From Gammaproteobacteria bacterium (lineage in GTDB: Bacteria > Pseudomonadota > Gammaproteobacteria > GCA-001735895), in the NCBI GenBank assembly GCA_030595795.1, contig JAUVCH010000042.1:1-33843 (forward strand): a stretch of 33,843 nucleotides of DNA, written 5' to 3'. A model generated the notes under the pieces. It made no database searches and had not been told where the DNA came from. It saw only the letters and a program-made list of their open reading frames with translations. Made by a program: the position numbers and the translations under genes. Positions 1 to 8,293 of this stretch are shown piece by piece; the stretch's first letter is position 1; every line of letters begins with the position of its first letter.

Positions 1-870
1 ACTTTTATTATTATCCTGACGGCTATATGTTTCGGATTGGTACCCTGGTTTGCTCGAGAATTACTCGATCAGGGTATCGCTTCCCCAGCGGTTGCTTTCT
101 ACCGATATTTTATTACCAGCTTATTGTTTTTCTCAGTGTTGAGATTTAGTGGGCCATTGAAAAAGGAATTCTACTGGGCCGTTATTTCTGGAGCCTGTGT
201 CGGTCTCGGGTGGATTGCTTACGTCGAAGCGTTGAAAGTGGTTCCGATTTCTTCGGCAAGCGTTATTTATATGACTTACCCAATGTTTACGCTGCTGACC
301 TCCTGGATATTGATTCGAAATGTGCCCAATAAACAATCACTGATAGCCGGTTTTTTGATACTGATCGCGTCGATTATTGCGTTTACGCCAAAAGGCTTAA
401 GTGAAGCGGCGCAGCAGGCATTGCTAATCGCTTTTATCGCCCCGATGGCTTTCGGTATGTCGATATCGGTATTAACCGATAAACTACATAATTTAAGCCC
501 GTTACAGCGACTTGCCGGATTCACCACCGGTGCCAGCCTGGGCTTGTTACCTTTAATGTTTAACCTGGAAATCGATCAGGTTATTCCACAGGATCCGATT
601 CTGTGGAAGTATATTATCGGGCTGGCTTTATTGACCGCGCTGATTCCACAATACCTGTATTCGACGCTGGCGCCTCTGATCGGTCCGGCGAGATCTGCGA
701 TGGCTGGTAGTATCGAATTGCCGACCATGTTTATCATTGGTTTCATGGTGTTTGGTGAGTCGATTGGGTTCGTACAAATACTGTCAGGCCTGTTGGTGAT
801 GACTGCAATCGTGATAACACCAGCGATTAGTTCTAAAAGACGTGTCACCAGTTTTGAAGTGAATGATTAA
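1..870 (+). CDS. EamA/DMT-family inner membrane permease, 5' end cut by window
   Basis: The reading frame is open from base 1, and the residues before the TTG at 37 (a hydrophobic stretch ending in CFGLVPWFAR) match the usual first helix of EamA transporters. The gene therefore starts just outside the window and TTG 37 is not the start. About 289 residues are visible, close to the usual 290-300 of this family, so only a few residues are missing. The protein shows about ten hydrophobic helices in two similar halves, with the second half beginning near the segment LLIAFIAPMAFGMSISVL. Members export or import small metabolites such as amino acids, but the substrate cannot be read from sequence. 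It converges on gcvT with a 37-base gap. Family call is firm, substrate unknown. Confidence 0.85.
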   Translation, partial: TFIIILTAICFGLVPWFARELLDQGIASPAVAFYRYFITSLLFFSVLRFSGPLKKEFYWAVISGACVGLGWIAYVEALKVVPISSASVIYMTYPMFTLLTSWILIRNVPNKQSLIAGFLILIASIIAFTPKGLSEAAQQALLIAFIAPMAFGMSISVLTDKLHNLSPLQRLAGFTTGASLGLLPLMFNLEIDQVIPQDPILWKYIIGLALLTALIPQYLYSTLAPLIGPARSAMAGSIELPTMFIIGFMVFGESIGFVQILSGLLVMTAIVITPAISSKRRVTSFEVND

Positions 871-907
871 AGCTAGCCTCTCCTTAATGAATCTGCCTGG
901 TTCTACC

Positions 908-2017
908 TCAGCCGCGATAATAACGTTGAGGTACGAAAGGTAACTTTGCGACCGTCATGGGCAAGGGTTTACCACGCACCATCGCGAACACTTCGGTGTC
1001 CACCGGGCTGAATGCGGTCTCAACATAACCCATTGCCACTGGCACTCCTATGGTCGGGCCAAAGCTGCCGCTGGTGACGATACCGATCACACGACCTTCG
1101 CCGTCTACCAGTTCAGCACCCTCGCGAATCGGTGCACGACCCTGAGCGAGCAGGCCAACTCGTTTGCGGCTAACACCCTCGGCTCGATGGCGCTCTATAA
1201 TTTCTGCTCCGGGGTACCCGCCAGCACGTTCGCCCTCAGCGCGACGCACTTTTGAGATTGCCCACAACAGACTAGATTCGATTGGTGTAGTATTGCTGTC
1301 GAGATCATGGCCATAGAGACACAGGCCGACTTCGAGACGCAAGGAGTCGCGCGCACCGAGGCCAATGGCCTCGACTTTCGGCTCGGCTAGCAACAGGCGA
1401 GCGATACGGTCGGCGGCATCGTTTGGAATAGAAATTTCGTAACCATCTTCACCGGAGTAGCCGGAGCGGCTAACATAACACTCGGCACCGTCGATAGTGA
1501 GACTGGCGGCGCTCATGAAAATCATCTTCGCACAGTCAGGGGCGAATCTAGCCAACACTTTAGCGGCGGCTGGGCCCTGTAGTGCCAGTAATGCTCGGTC
1601 GAGGACCTCGAGTTCGACATCGTCACCGAGGCCGGCGCGCATTAGCGCAATATCCTGTTCCTTACATGCCGCATTAACGATTACGAAGAGGTGATCACCG
1701 GCGTTGGTAATCATCAGGTCGTCAAGAATTCCGCCCTCATCATTGGTGAACATCGCGTAGCGTTGGCTACCTTCAGCAAGATCGATCACGTCGACTGGCA
1801 CCAGGGTTTCCATCGCGGCAGCCGCACGGGCACCTTTGAGTCGTACCTGACCCATATGCGAAACATCGAACAGGCCTGCCTGCTCGCGAGTGTGTTGGTG
1901 CTCCTTGATCAGTCCGGACTTGTACTGTACAGGCATATCGTAGCCAGCAAAAGGCACCATACGCGCACCCAGTTCCAGATGCAGCGTATGCAGCGGGGTT
2001 TGATTCAGTTCGGCCAT
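908..2017 (-). CDS. gcvT: Aminomethyltransferase (glycine cleavage T protein)
   Basis: The product moves the methylene unit of the aminomethyl-lipoyl H protein to tetrahydrofolate and releases ammonia. It is 369 residues long, near the 364 of the E. coli protein, and has a full GCV_T domain followed by the C-terminal barrel. Visible marks are the N-terminal MVPFAGYDMPVQY, GLFDVSHMGQ, the GGILDDLMI segment holding the conserved acidic pair, and SGYSGEDGYEI. The ATG at 2017 is chosen because a GGAG box lies just upstream (GGAGATAACC then ATG); the frame is open to 2086 but the extra residues do not resemble the family. No gcvH or gcvP is in the window, and no glycine riboswitch was recognised upstream. 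It may serve the cleavage system encoded elsewhere, or the methylated-amine cluster nearby. Confidence 0.92.
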   Translation of the reverse strand: MAELNQTPLHTLHLELGARMVPFAGYDMPVQYKSGLIKEHQHTREQAGLFDVSHMGQVRLKGARAAAAMETLVPVDVIDLAEGSQRYAMFTNDEGGILDDLMITNAGDHLFVIVNAACKEQDIALMRAGLGDDVELEVLDRALLALQGPAAAKVLARFAPDCAKMIFMSAASLTIDGAECYVSRSGYSGEDGYEISIPNDAADRIARLLLAEPKVEAIGLGARDSLRLEVGLCLYGHDLDSNTTPIESSLLWAISKVRRAEGERAGGYPGAEIIERHRAEGVSRKRVGLLAQGRAPIREGAELVDGEGRVIGIVTSGSFGPTIGVPVAMGYVETAFSPVDTEVFAMVRGKPLPMTVAKLPFVPQRYYRG

Positions 2018-2502
2018 GGTTATCTCCAGTTTGGAATTTATCGAGCTTTTGGATAATGGTCGGGAGTTTATTGCCGACCCAACCATTTATCAAATTAATA
2101 GTTAAAATTTATTCATTTGAAAAATAAATATATTTGATTATGGGAACATTCGAAACTTAGTGAGATTAATCCGCGCTTATAATACTTTCGAGATCCTTAA
2201 GTTGATAGTCTGATTTTTCACTGGCTTGCGCCGTGAACAGTAAAGCGATCAATATTATTGCGCTGACTATTACTTTTTTAGGCATATTTTTGACCGCCAT
2301 TTTGTGGTTGGTAGAGACTTTTACTGTATAGAGCCGCAAGTGTTCGATGAATCTTCAGGCTGATTTAGGTATGGAAACCAGATATCCTTTCAACAATGAT
2401 GGCTGAATACCAAATTATAGCCATCGATCATACTGAGGGTATGCCTTTGATGAAAGCGCTACAAATCTTTTTGCTAAACAGTTAACCTGGGTTAGTTTAA
2501 CA
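2018..2502. other. 485-base intergenic region between divergent gcvT and GGDEF-EAL genes
   Basis: This region is A+T-rich and must hold the start signals of both flanking genes. I see a possible 44-codon minus-strand ORF (2166-2300, listed separately). I also see a small inverted repeat GGTCGG/CCGACC at 2058-2079 in the presumed gcvT leader, and ATGGCT/AGCCAT arms around 2409-2434. No convincing glycine riboswitch, tRNA or sigma-70 promoter pair was recognised. Confidence 0.5.
2166..2300 (-). CDS. Possible small exported peptide (44 aa or 39 aa)
   Basis: Starting at ATG 2300, or more likely at the inner ATG 2285, the frame reads a typical short signal peptide. It has basic MPKK, a hydrophobic core VIVSAIILIALLF, and TAQA as a plausible cleavage site. 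A polar tail of about 18 residues (SEKSDYQLKDLESIISAD) follows, then TAA. It sits between gcvT and the GGDEF-EAL gene on the minus strand. The ribosome binding site is weak for both starts and no family was recognised. The signal-peptide grammar is the only support, so it could be a chance ORF. Confidence 0.35.
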   Translation of the reverse strand: MAVKNMPKKVIVSAIILIALLFTAQASEKSDYQLKDLESIISAD

Positions 2503-4446
2503 ATGGTCATGCAATCCCCCACTAATATTAAATCAGACGATATTACGTCCGATCAAATTCGAGCCGAGCAGGTTCGAATTACATTTTCGTCCGTCCCCGC
2601 ATCATTACTCGCGATTATCATCAACAGTTCGTTGCTCGTCGTCCTGCTATGGAATGAAATAGATCATAGCCATCTTCTAATTTGGTTTTTGTTAACCAAC
2701 GGGCTTTCGGTCGTTCGCTGGCAACTTTGCCAGCAATATAAGCAATCCGGTCAATATCCGGCTCATGAGAGAAACTGGTATCGACTTTTAGTGATAACCA
2801 TAGCCCTGTCTGGTATTACCTGGGGTGCAGTCGGAATCTGGCTATTCAGCCAGAGCAGTGTTCTGCATCAGGTATTTCTGGTCTTTGTCGTCGGTGGTAT
2901 GTGCGCGGGTGGAGTGGCAACGTTGTCAGCCATATTGAATGCCGGGCGGAGTTTTTTAGTTTTCGCTGCTACACCGATAATTATACAGTTTATGCTATCC
3001 AGTCACGAAGTCGCTAACTACATGATGATCATGTCTGTGCTGTTTCTGGGTATGCTACTGGCTTCGCTCAATCGGCTCAATAAAACCATTACTGCAACCA
3101 TTGTCGAGGCACTGGTGAGTCGGCGGCAGCAGGAAATAGTCGAGCGTGAAATCCGCTATCAGGCCGAGTACGATGAATCCACCGGCTTGCCTAACCGGCG
3201 ACGGCTACAGGAGATTCTCATTGAAGAAATAGCCAGAGCCTCGATATCGGATAGCGTAGGCGCCATTCTTTTTATCGATGTCGATCGTTTCAAGACTATT
3301 AATTATGGACTGGGGCATATGATCGGCGAAGATTTAATCGTGCAGGTGGGTAAAAGGCTAACAAGCCACATGGCAGCAGCCGATACTATCTCGCGCACCG
3401 GCAGTAACGAGTTTGTGGTTATTCTCTCGGATATAGCCGCAAACCTGAGGCTGGCGAATCTGCCGGTCAAAGATATCGCGATCGAATACCATAAGCTGCT
3501 GGACTCCCCTTATGTAATTCAAGGGCACGAATTTCATATTACAACGAGCATCGGTGTCACCCTGTTTCCGATTGAAAATATGGATGCGGGTGAATTAATC
3601 CAATACGCCGAGATAGCGATGTACGAAGCCAGGAAGGATGGTAAGACAGATGTCCTATTGTTTTCTGAGGAGATGTACGATTCGGTAAGTCAACGTCGAG
3701 TGGTTGAAAAAGAGCTGCAACTGGCGTTGGATAAATATGAATTTGAACTTTATTTCCAGCCACAGTATGACCGCAACAATGAAGTTATTGCAAGCGAGGC
3801 ATTGTTGCGCTGGAACCATCCTGCCAGAGGGCTGTTATTGCCGGATCAATTCCTGGAAATAGCCGAACAAACCGGCCTGATCGTGGCTATCGGACAATGG
3901 GTATTGCGCACTGCCTGTGAATACCAGGCGATGTTAGAACCAGTATCGGATCAGAAAATTTCGGTCAATATAAGCCCGAGGCAATTTGGTAATGTTCGGT
4001 TTAATGAAATGCTGAATGATATTATTGAGCAGACGAATGCGAATCCGAAGCAACTAAAATTCGAGTTTACCGAGGCTATGTTGTTAGAGCCAGGCGAGCG
4101 AGCATCGGATAAATTGAATCAGCTGAAAACTCAGGGCATCGAAATTTCGATTGACCGATTCGGTACAGGTTATTCTTCTTTTGCTCAATTGAACCGATTG
4201 CCAGTGGACGAAATAAAGTTAGACCGAAGATTTGTGAGCGGAATCGACAGTTCGACTGAAAACGCTGCGATTGTTGAATCGATAGTACTCATCGCACAAC
4301 ACCTGAAAGTCAGGCTAGTCGCCCAGGGCATAGAAACCGAAGCAGAGTTAAACTATTTTAAAGGCAGTTATTGTCAGGATTTTCAGGGTAATTTATTGCA
4401 ACAACCGGTTACGTTTACAGAGTTACTGGCATCAACTTTGAAATAA
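2503..4446 (+). CDS. Membrane GGDEF-EAL protein with degenerate catalytic motifs
   Basis: This 647-residue protein has about six membrane helices (roughly residues 30-190), a short linker, a GGDEF domain (about 220-380) and an EAL domain (about 400-640). GGDEF domains make and EAL domains degrade cyclic di-GMP. Here the GGDEF signature reads R-T-G-S-N-E-F (residues 298-304), with the second Gly and the Asp lost, and the RxxD inhibitory site is absent. The EAL domain keeps E432-A-L, NISPRQF, EIKLD and QGIETEAEL, but the DDFGTG motif is D551-R552-F-G, so one conserved metal-site acid is Arg. The family often uses such domains as receptors rather than enzymes. ATG 2503 is followed by another ATG at 2509; neither has a strong ribosome site. 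The membrane part was not matched to a named sensor domain. Confidence 0.92.
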   Translation: MVMQSPTNIKSDDITSDQIRAEQVRITFSSVPASLLAIIINSSLLVVLLWNEIDHSHLLIWFLLTNGLSVVRWQLCQQYKQSGQYPAHERNWYRLLVITIALSGITWGAVGIWLFSQSSVLHQVFLVFVVGGMCAGGVATLSAILNAGRSFLVFAATPIIIQFMLSSHEVANYMMIMSVLFLGMLLASLNRLNKTITATIVEALVSRRQQEIVEREIRYQAEYDESTGLPNRRRLQEILIEEIARASISDSVGAILFIDVDRFKTINYGLGHMIGEDLIVQVGKRLTSHMAAADTISRTGSNEFVVILSDIAANLRLANLPVKDIAIEYHKLLDSPYVIQGHEFHITTSIGVTLFPIENMDAGELIQYAEIAMYEARKDGKTDVLLFSEEMYDSVSQRRVVEKELQLALDKYEFELYFQPQYDRNNEVIASEALLRWNHPARGLLLPDQFLEIAEQTGLIVAIGQWVLRTACEYQAMLEPVSDQKISVNISPRQFGNVRFNEMLNDIIEQTNANPKQLKFEFTEAMLLEPGERASDKLNQLKTQGIEISIDRFGTGYSSFAQLNRLPVDEIKLDRRFVSGIDSSTENAAIVESIVLIAQHLKVRLVAQGIETEAELNYFKGSYCQDFQGNLLQQPVTFTELLASTLK

Positions 4447-4483
4447 AAGTTTTGTTGCCGCAATAAGCAGGTTTAATTCTGAC

Positions 4484-5779
4484 TCACAAAACCCGCTCCG
4501 TCTCATCCTCATCTTTTTCGGGAATCTCCGCGTCATGACTGGCAATCGCCTCGGCATAGTCAACGGCATACGGGGCATTGTATTCGGCGATTGGTGTACC
4601 GATAGAACCTGCAACCAGGTGCGATTGATCTTCAACGGCAATACCAATCCGGGAAGTGATTCGAATCATCGTGAATCCGAGAATCATCGCAAATACTACA
4701 GCGATGCCCCAGAAGTAGAACTCGATGCTGTAGAAATCCATAAAAAAGGCGATGACAATAGGGCCTGTACATAAGCCAATGCCAGAGATCATGACCAGAC
4801 TGCCACTAGCCGCAACTATTTGATGAGGCTCCAGGCGGTCGTTTGCGTAGGCGATGCAGATCGAATACATCGGCATCGCCGCGCCACCAAGAAGGGTGAC
4901 GATCGAATAAAAATACAAACTGTCCTTATCGGCACCGACTGCTAGCAGGCTCGCTATAATCGAGATGACGGACAACACCGACATCACCAGACGGCGGGGA
5001 ACCCTGTCAGAAATATAACCGACTGGCCACTGGAGTAGAACACCGCCGATTAGAAAGCAGGCCATAAACCAGGAGATTAACTTGATGTCGACTAACACCA
5101 CGCTGGCATAAATGGCACCGAGGCCAAAGATAGTGCCGTGCGCCATGCCGGTCAAACAGTTACCAATCACTGCTAGCGGTGAGGCGTGGTACAGGTCAAT
5201 CAGCGACATTTTCCCCGAGGATTCAAAAACCGGTGCAGGTTTGGCGGTCAGTAACATCGGAATAAGTCCGGCCGAAATGATCACCGAAATAAGGATGAAT
5301 AAATCGATAACTTCGGGTTTAGCCAGATTTAACAGGAACTGCCCGGAACCCATGCCAAAGGTTACGATTAGCATGTAAATGGACAATACTTTGCCGCGGG
5401 TTTCGTTACTGGCGCGATCGTTTAGCCAGCTCTCGGTGACGACGTAAAACCCGGCGAAACAGATACCGGTAATCACTCGCATCAGCATCCACACCCAGGC
5501 ATCGATATAAACCCCATGAAATAGAATCGATATCGAAGCCAGCGAAGCCATTGCCGAGAATACGCGGATATGACCTACGCGTTTCACCAGGTAAGGCGCG
5601 ATGAACGAACCCGCAAACATACCGATAAAATACCCCGACATCATGATGCCAGTGGTGAAGGTTGAAAACCCCTCGATGGTCGCACGAACACCTAGCAAAG
5701 TGCCCTGTAGACCGTTTGCTAACATCATAAAGCCGATGCCGAGCAATATGGCCCAGGAGGCTGATAAGTCTTTCCACAT
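4484..5779 (-). CDS. MFS permease, YcaD-like
   Basis: A 431-residue major facilitator protein with about twelve hydrophobic helices. Typical features are GYFIGMFAGSFIAPYLVKRVGHIRVF after helix 2 (an MFS loop motif), TESWLNDRA between helices 4 and 6, as in the YcaD/TetA-like group, and GYISDRVPRR in the central repeat. After the last helix there is an unusual hydrophilic tail of about 60 residues that ends very acidic (EIPEKDEDETERVL). The start is placed at ATG 5779 (MWKDLSASW); the frame is open to 5836, but those residues are not MFS-like. It ends 37 bases from the convergent GGDEF-EAL gene. Substrate is unknown. It could take part in import for the neighbouring methylamine-type cluster, but that is only position. 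Confidence 0.88.
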   Translation of the reverse strand: MWKDLSASWAILLGIGFMMLANGLQGTLLGVRATIEGFSTFTTGIMMSGYFIGMFAGSFIAPYLVKRVGHIRVFSAMASLASISILFHGVYIDAWVWMLMRVITGICFAGFYVVTESWLNDRASNETRGKVLSIYMLIVTFGMGSGQFLLNLAKPEVIDLFILISVIISAGLIPMLLTAKPAPVFESSGKMSLIDLYHASPLAVIGNCLTGMAHGTIFGLGAIYASVVLVDIKLISWFMACFLIGGVLLQWPVGYISDRVPRRLVMSVLSVISIIASLLAVGADKDSLYFYSIVTLLGGAAMPMYSICIAYANDRLEPHQIVAASGSLVMISGIGLCTGPIVIAFFMDFYSIEFYFWGIAVVFAMILGFTMIRITSRIGIAVEDQSHLVAGSIGTPIAEYNAPYAVDYAEAIASHDAEIPEKDEDETERVL

Positions 5780-5861
5780 GGTAGTGGTCTCTATCAAAAC
5801 TGCGGGGATTCTAGTAGAGCATTCGCAGTTCAGCAATCGAATAAATCAGTTTTTGTGAAAT

Positions 5862-6665
5862 TTATATGATCTCGGGGTAACCAGCTTTTTGGGCCACAGA
5901 TTCAAGTTCTATTATGCTGTGATAGTCCTCCAGGTTGACGGGCTCGAAGCCGGTTAAGTGTAGGCGGCTCTTCTCTGACTCCGCCAGGTTAGACAAGGAA
6001 GTATTTAGTGCATCTATCATAATCTCGGGCTTGATTAAATTAGCGTAAGCATTGGGCACGACAAAAGGCAGGCCGCAGGTTTGCTCGGTAAAGCCAATGC
6101 TGCGTACCTTATCAATTAGGTCGGGCCACTGATCTTTGATTAGCCCATAGCTGACAGAGTCGATAGCGGCTACCTGGGCGCTGTTGTTACCGACATCAAC
6201 AACACTCTGATAATGCGAACCCGATTCACGAACTTCCTTGAAGAAGGGCTTGTCCGATTCCAGTAATGCGATTGCATGCCTCAATACATTCATCCCACTA
6301 TTCGAGTCGCGTCCATTGATAGCTGCAATTAGTTCTTTACAGTCAGACAAAGAATTTAGATTACTCTCGGCAGGTACAATGATATGACTGGAATAATATT
6401 TGCCGTCGCAACCCGGTAAGTCAAATAAGGGTACACAGACGGGAACCAGGTCATCGCTCAAAAATCGCATGAGTGGGTAACCGCAGGTGTGTCCGATCAA
6501 TAAATCAGGGTCTCTTAAAGTCGTGAAATCACTGTCGAACCGAATAGCGCCTTTCTGATTATAAATCTTTAAAAAATCATCAAACAAAGCCTGCCAGGCA
6601 CTTCTTAGCGGGTCGGTGAAAGCGTACATGCCGCAGGTGATAAATTTTCTATTGGCTACTTTCAT
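5862..6665 (-). CDS. PhnD-like substrate-binding protein without signal peptide
   Basis: The 267-residue product resembles the phosphonate/phosphite-binding family (PhnD, PF12974). It has an N-terminal segment KFITCGMYAFTDPLRSAWQALFDDF, the DLLIGHTCGYPLM stretch in the hinge area, SHIIVPAESN, and a second lobe with VAAIDSVSYGLIKDQWPDL. Family members normally bind a ligand for an ABC importer in the periplasm. No signal peptide is seen after ATG 6665. The open frame up to ATG 6749 adds a cysteine-containing stretch that is not a signal peptide and runs through the divergent promoter region. No permease or ATPase gene is adjacent. It is divergent from mttB, so a role in sensing or binding the substrate of that pathway is possible but unproven. 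Confidence 0.75.
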   Translation of the reverse strand: MKVANRKFITCGMYAFTDPLRSAWQALFDDFLKIYNQKGAIRFDSDFTTLRDPDLLIGHTCGYPLMRFLSDDLVPVCVPLFDLPGCDGKYYSSHIIVPAESNLNSLSDCKELIAAINGRDSNSGMNVLRHAIALLESDKPFFKEVRESGSHYQSVVDVGNNSAQVAAIDSVSYGLIKDQWPDLIDKVRSIGFTEQTCGLPFVVPNAYANLIKPEIMIDALNTSLSNLAESEKSRLHLTGFEPVNLEDYHSIIELESVAQKAGYPEII

Positions 6666-6691
6666 TATGTTTACTTTAATCAACAAGTGGT

Positions 6692-6721
6692 ATGATAAAA
6701 AACAACGCCTACATATGTAGA
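6692..6721 (-). promoter_or_regulatory. Candidate promoter for the PhnD-like gene
   Basis: On the minus strand a -35-like TCTACA (6716-6721) is followed 18 bases later by TATCAT (6692-6697), five of six matches to the -10 consensus. The -35 lies in the shared palindrome zone, so one regulator could act on both divergent promoters. Inferred from sequence only. Confidence 0.4.
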
Positions 6722-6736
6722 CAGAATTATCCGTCT
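6709..6736. promoter_or_regulatory. Two adjoining palindromes, candidate operator
   Basis: CTACATATGTAG (6709-6720) is a perfect 12-base palindrome. Directly overlapping its end is an interrupted one, AGACAGA-4 bases-TCCGTCT (6719-6736), with one mismatched pair in seven. Both lie across the -35 regions of the two facing promoters. The XRE-type regulator encoded at 8290-9138 is the obvious candidate to bind here. Confidence 0.45.
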
Positions 6737-6746
6737 GAAATACTAT
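6718..6746 (+). promoter_or_regulatory. Candidate sigma-70 promoter of the mttB-like operon
   Basis: TAGACA (6718-6723, five of six to TTGACA) and TACTAT (6741-6746, four of six to TATAAT) are separated by 17 bases. This leaves a leader of about 25 bases before ATG 6776. The -35 and spacer are covered by the palindrome at 6719-6736, as expected for a repressed promoter. Confidence 0.5.
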
Positions 6747-6775
6747 CATCGTCTTCCATCGAGCGGTAGATCAGA

Positions 6776-8293
6776 ATGAACCGAAGAAAAGGCCGTAGAC
6801 GCAGTCCTCCCGTCGAACAGTTGATTCAGCCTAAAGCGTTACAACTGTTTAACCCCTATGCGCCAATCGAAATACTCAGTGGAGACGACCTCGATCTTAT
6901 CCACGATGGGGCGATGCGTATCCTGGAAGAAATCGGACTCGAAATTCTTAACGAGTCTGCACTCGCTTTATACGAGCAGGACGGCGCGCGCGTGGACTGG
7001 GATTTGCAGCGGGTTTATCTGGATCGAAACCACGTCATGAAACGCCTGGAAACCGTGCCGGAGAGTTTCACCCTGCATTCGCGAAATCCAGAACGTAATC
7101 GGCTAATCGGCGGCAATGCGGTGAATTTTACCACGGTAGCCAGTGCACCCAACAGTTCAGATCTGGAAGGCGGTAGACGTACCGGAAATTTTGAAGACTA
7201 TAGTAACTTCCTGCGGCTCGCGCAGAGCTTCGATATTATTGATTTTCTCAGCGGCTATCCGGTAGAGCCGGTCGACATTCATCCCGATAGTCGCCACCTG
7301 GATGCCTCGTTGGCGGCGTTTACGCTAACCGACAAAGCCTTCTCCCTGTATTGCCTGGGTGGCGGTCGAGTCAACGATGGTATCGAAATGACCGCGATAG
7401 CGCGGGGTGTCGACCGTGAAACCCTGAAAAGCGAGCCCAGTATCATCACAGTGGTGAATACCAATTCGCCGTTACGTGTCGATGGATCGATGCTCGATGG
7501 CCTGATTGAAATGGCGGAAAATGGACAGCCCACGATCGTCACGCCTTTTACTTTATCGGGTGCGATGTGTCCGATTACCATTGTCGGAGCGCTGGCACAA
7601 CAAACCGCCGAAGCGCTTGGCGTGATCATGATTTCTCAGATTGTTAATCCGGGTGCGCCTATGGCCTACGGTGGTTTTACTTCGAACGCCGATATGCGTA
7701 GTGGCGCGCCGGCATTCGGTACCCCCGAATATACTAAAGCGGCGTTTGCCAGCGGCCAACTGGCGCGGCGTTATAACATTCCATTTCGGTCTTCAAATAC
7801 CAATGCATCAAATTGCGTCGATGCCCAGGCTGCCTGGGAGTCGCAAATGTCGCTCTGGGGTGCGGTAATGGGTGGTGCGCAAATCATCAAGCATGCAGCA
7901 GGATGGCTCGAAGGTGGGTTATGCGCCTCCTTCGAAAAATTCATTATCGATATCGATATGCTACAAATGATGGCTAAAACGCTGCAACCGCTGGAAGTGA
8001 ATGAAACCACGCTGGCACTCGATGCTATCAAAGAGGCCGGCCACGGCGGTCACTTCTTCGGCACCGCGCATACCATGGCGAACTACACCACGGCCTTTCA
8101 CGAGCCGATGGTATCCGACTGGAGCAACTTCGAAACCTGGAGCGAAAAAGGTAGTCTTACTGCATTCGAGCGCGCCAATAATGTATATCGACAGAAACTC
8201 AAAGATTTCGAGGCACCTGAACTGGATGATTCGATCCGTTCAACGCTCGAGGCCTATGTCAACGAGCGTCGCGATGAGATTCGAAGCGCATGA
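6776..8293 (+). CDS. MttB-family (trimethylamine/betaine-type) methyltransferase, non-pyrrolysine
   Basis: The 505-residue protein belongs to the MttB superfamily, whose members transfer a methyl group from a quaternary or tertiary amine to a corrinoid protein. The basic N-terminus (MNRRKGRRRS) and the LIHDGAMRILEEIGLEI segment are typical of the non-pyrrolysine branch. The frame has no in-frame TAG, so this is not the pyrrolysine form. A known non-Pyl member acts on glycine betaine. Conserved Gly-rich blocks in the barrel include MAYGGFTSNADMRSGAPAFGTPE and EAGHGGHFFGTAHTM. No corrinoid-protein gene is in the window. It is the first gene of a compact plus-strand set, overlapping the regulator gene by four bases (ATGA), followed by two demethylating-type flavoproteins. 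Family is firm; substrate is inferred from the neighbours. Confidence 0.88.
   Translation: MNRRKGRRRSPPVEQLIQPKALQLFNPYAPIEILSGDDLDLIHDGAMRILEEIGLEILNESALALYEQDGARVDWDLQRVYLDRNHVMKRLETVPESFTLHSRNPERNRLIGGNAVNFTTVASAPNSSDLEGGRRTGNFEDYSNFLRLAQSFDIIDFLSGYPVEPVDIHPDSRHLDASLAAFTLTDKAFSLYCLGGGRVNDGIEMTAIARGVDRETLKSEPSIITVVNTNSPLRVDGSMLDGLIEMAENGQPTIVTPFTLSGAMCPITIVGALAQQTAEALGVIMISQIVNPGAPMAYGGFTSNADMRSGAPAFGTPEYTKAAFASGQLARRYNIPFRSSNTNASNCVDAQAAWESQMSLWGAVMGGAQIIKHAAGWLEGGLCASFEKFIIDIDMLQMMAKTLQPLEVNETTLALDAIKEAGHGGHFFGTAHTMANYTTAFHEPMVSDWSNFETWSEKGSLTAFERANNVYRQKLKDFEAPELDDSIRSTLEAYVNERRDEIRSA

Noticed and set aside
1691..2056. Long plus-strand ORF opposite gcvT
   Set aside because: It is the antisense shadow of a well-supported gcvT and has no ribosome site or family resemblance.
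2018..2300. Glycine riboswitch upstream of gcvT
   Set aside because: I looked for the conserved tandem aptamer cores and saw none; only a small GGTCGG/CCGACC stem is present.
6666..6749. Upstream start (ATG 6749) for the PhnD-like gene
   Set aside because: The added residues are not a signal peptide and would overlap the divergent promoters and palindromes.
6776..8293. Pyrrolysine-dependent trimethylamine methyltransferase
   Set aside because: There is no in-frame TAG, and the N-terminal pattern is that of the non-pyrrolysine branch.
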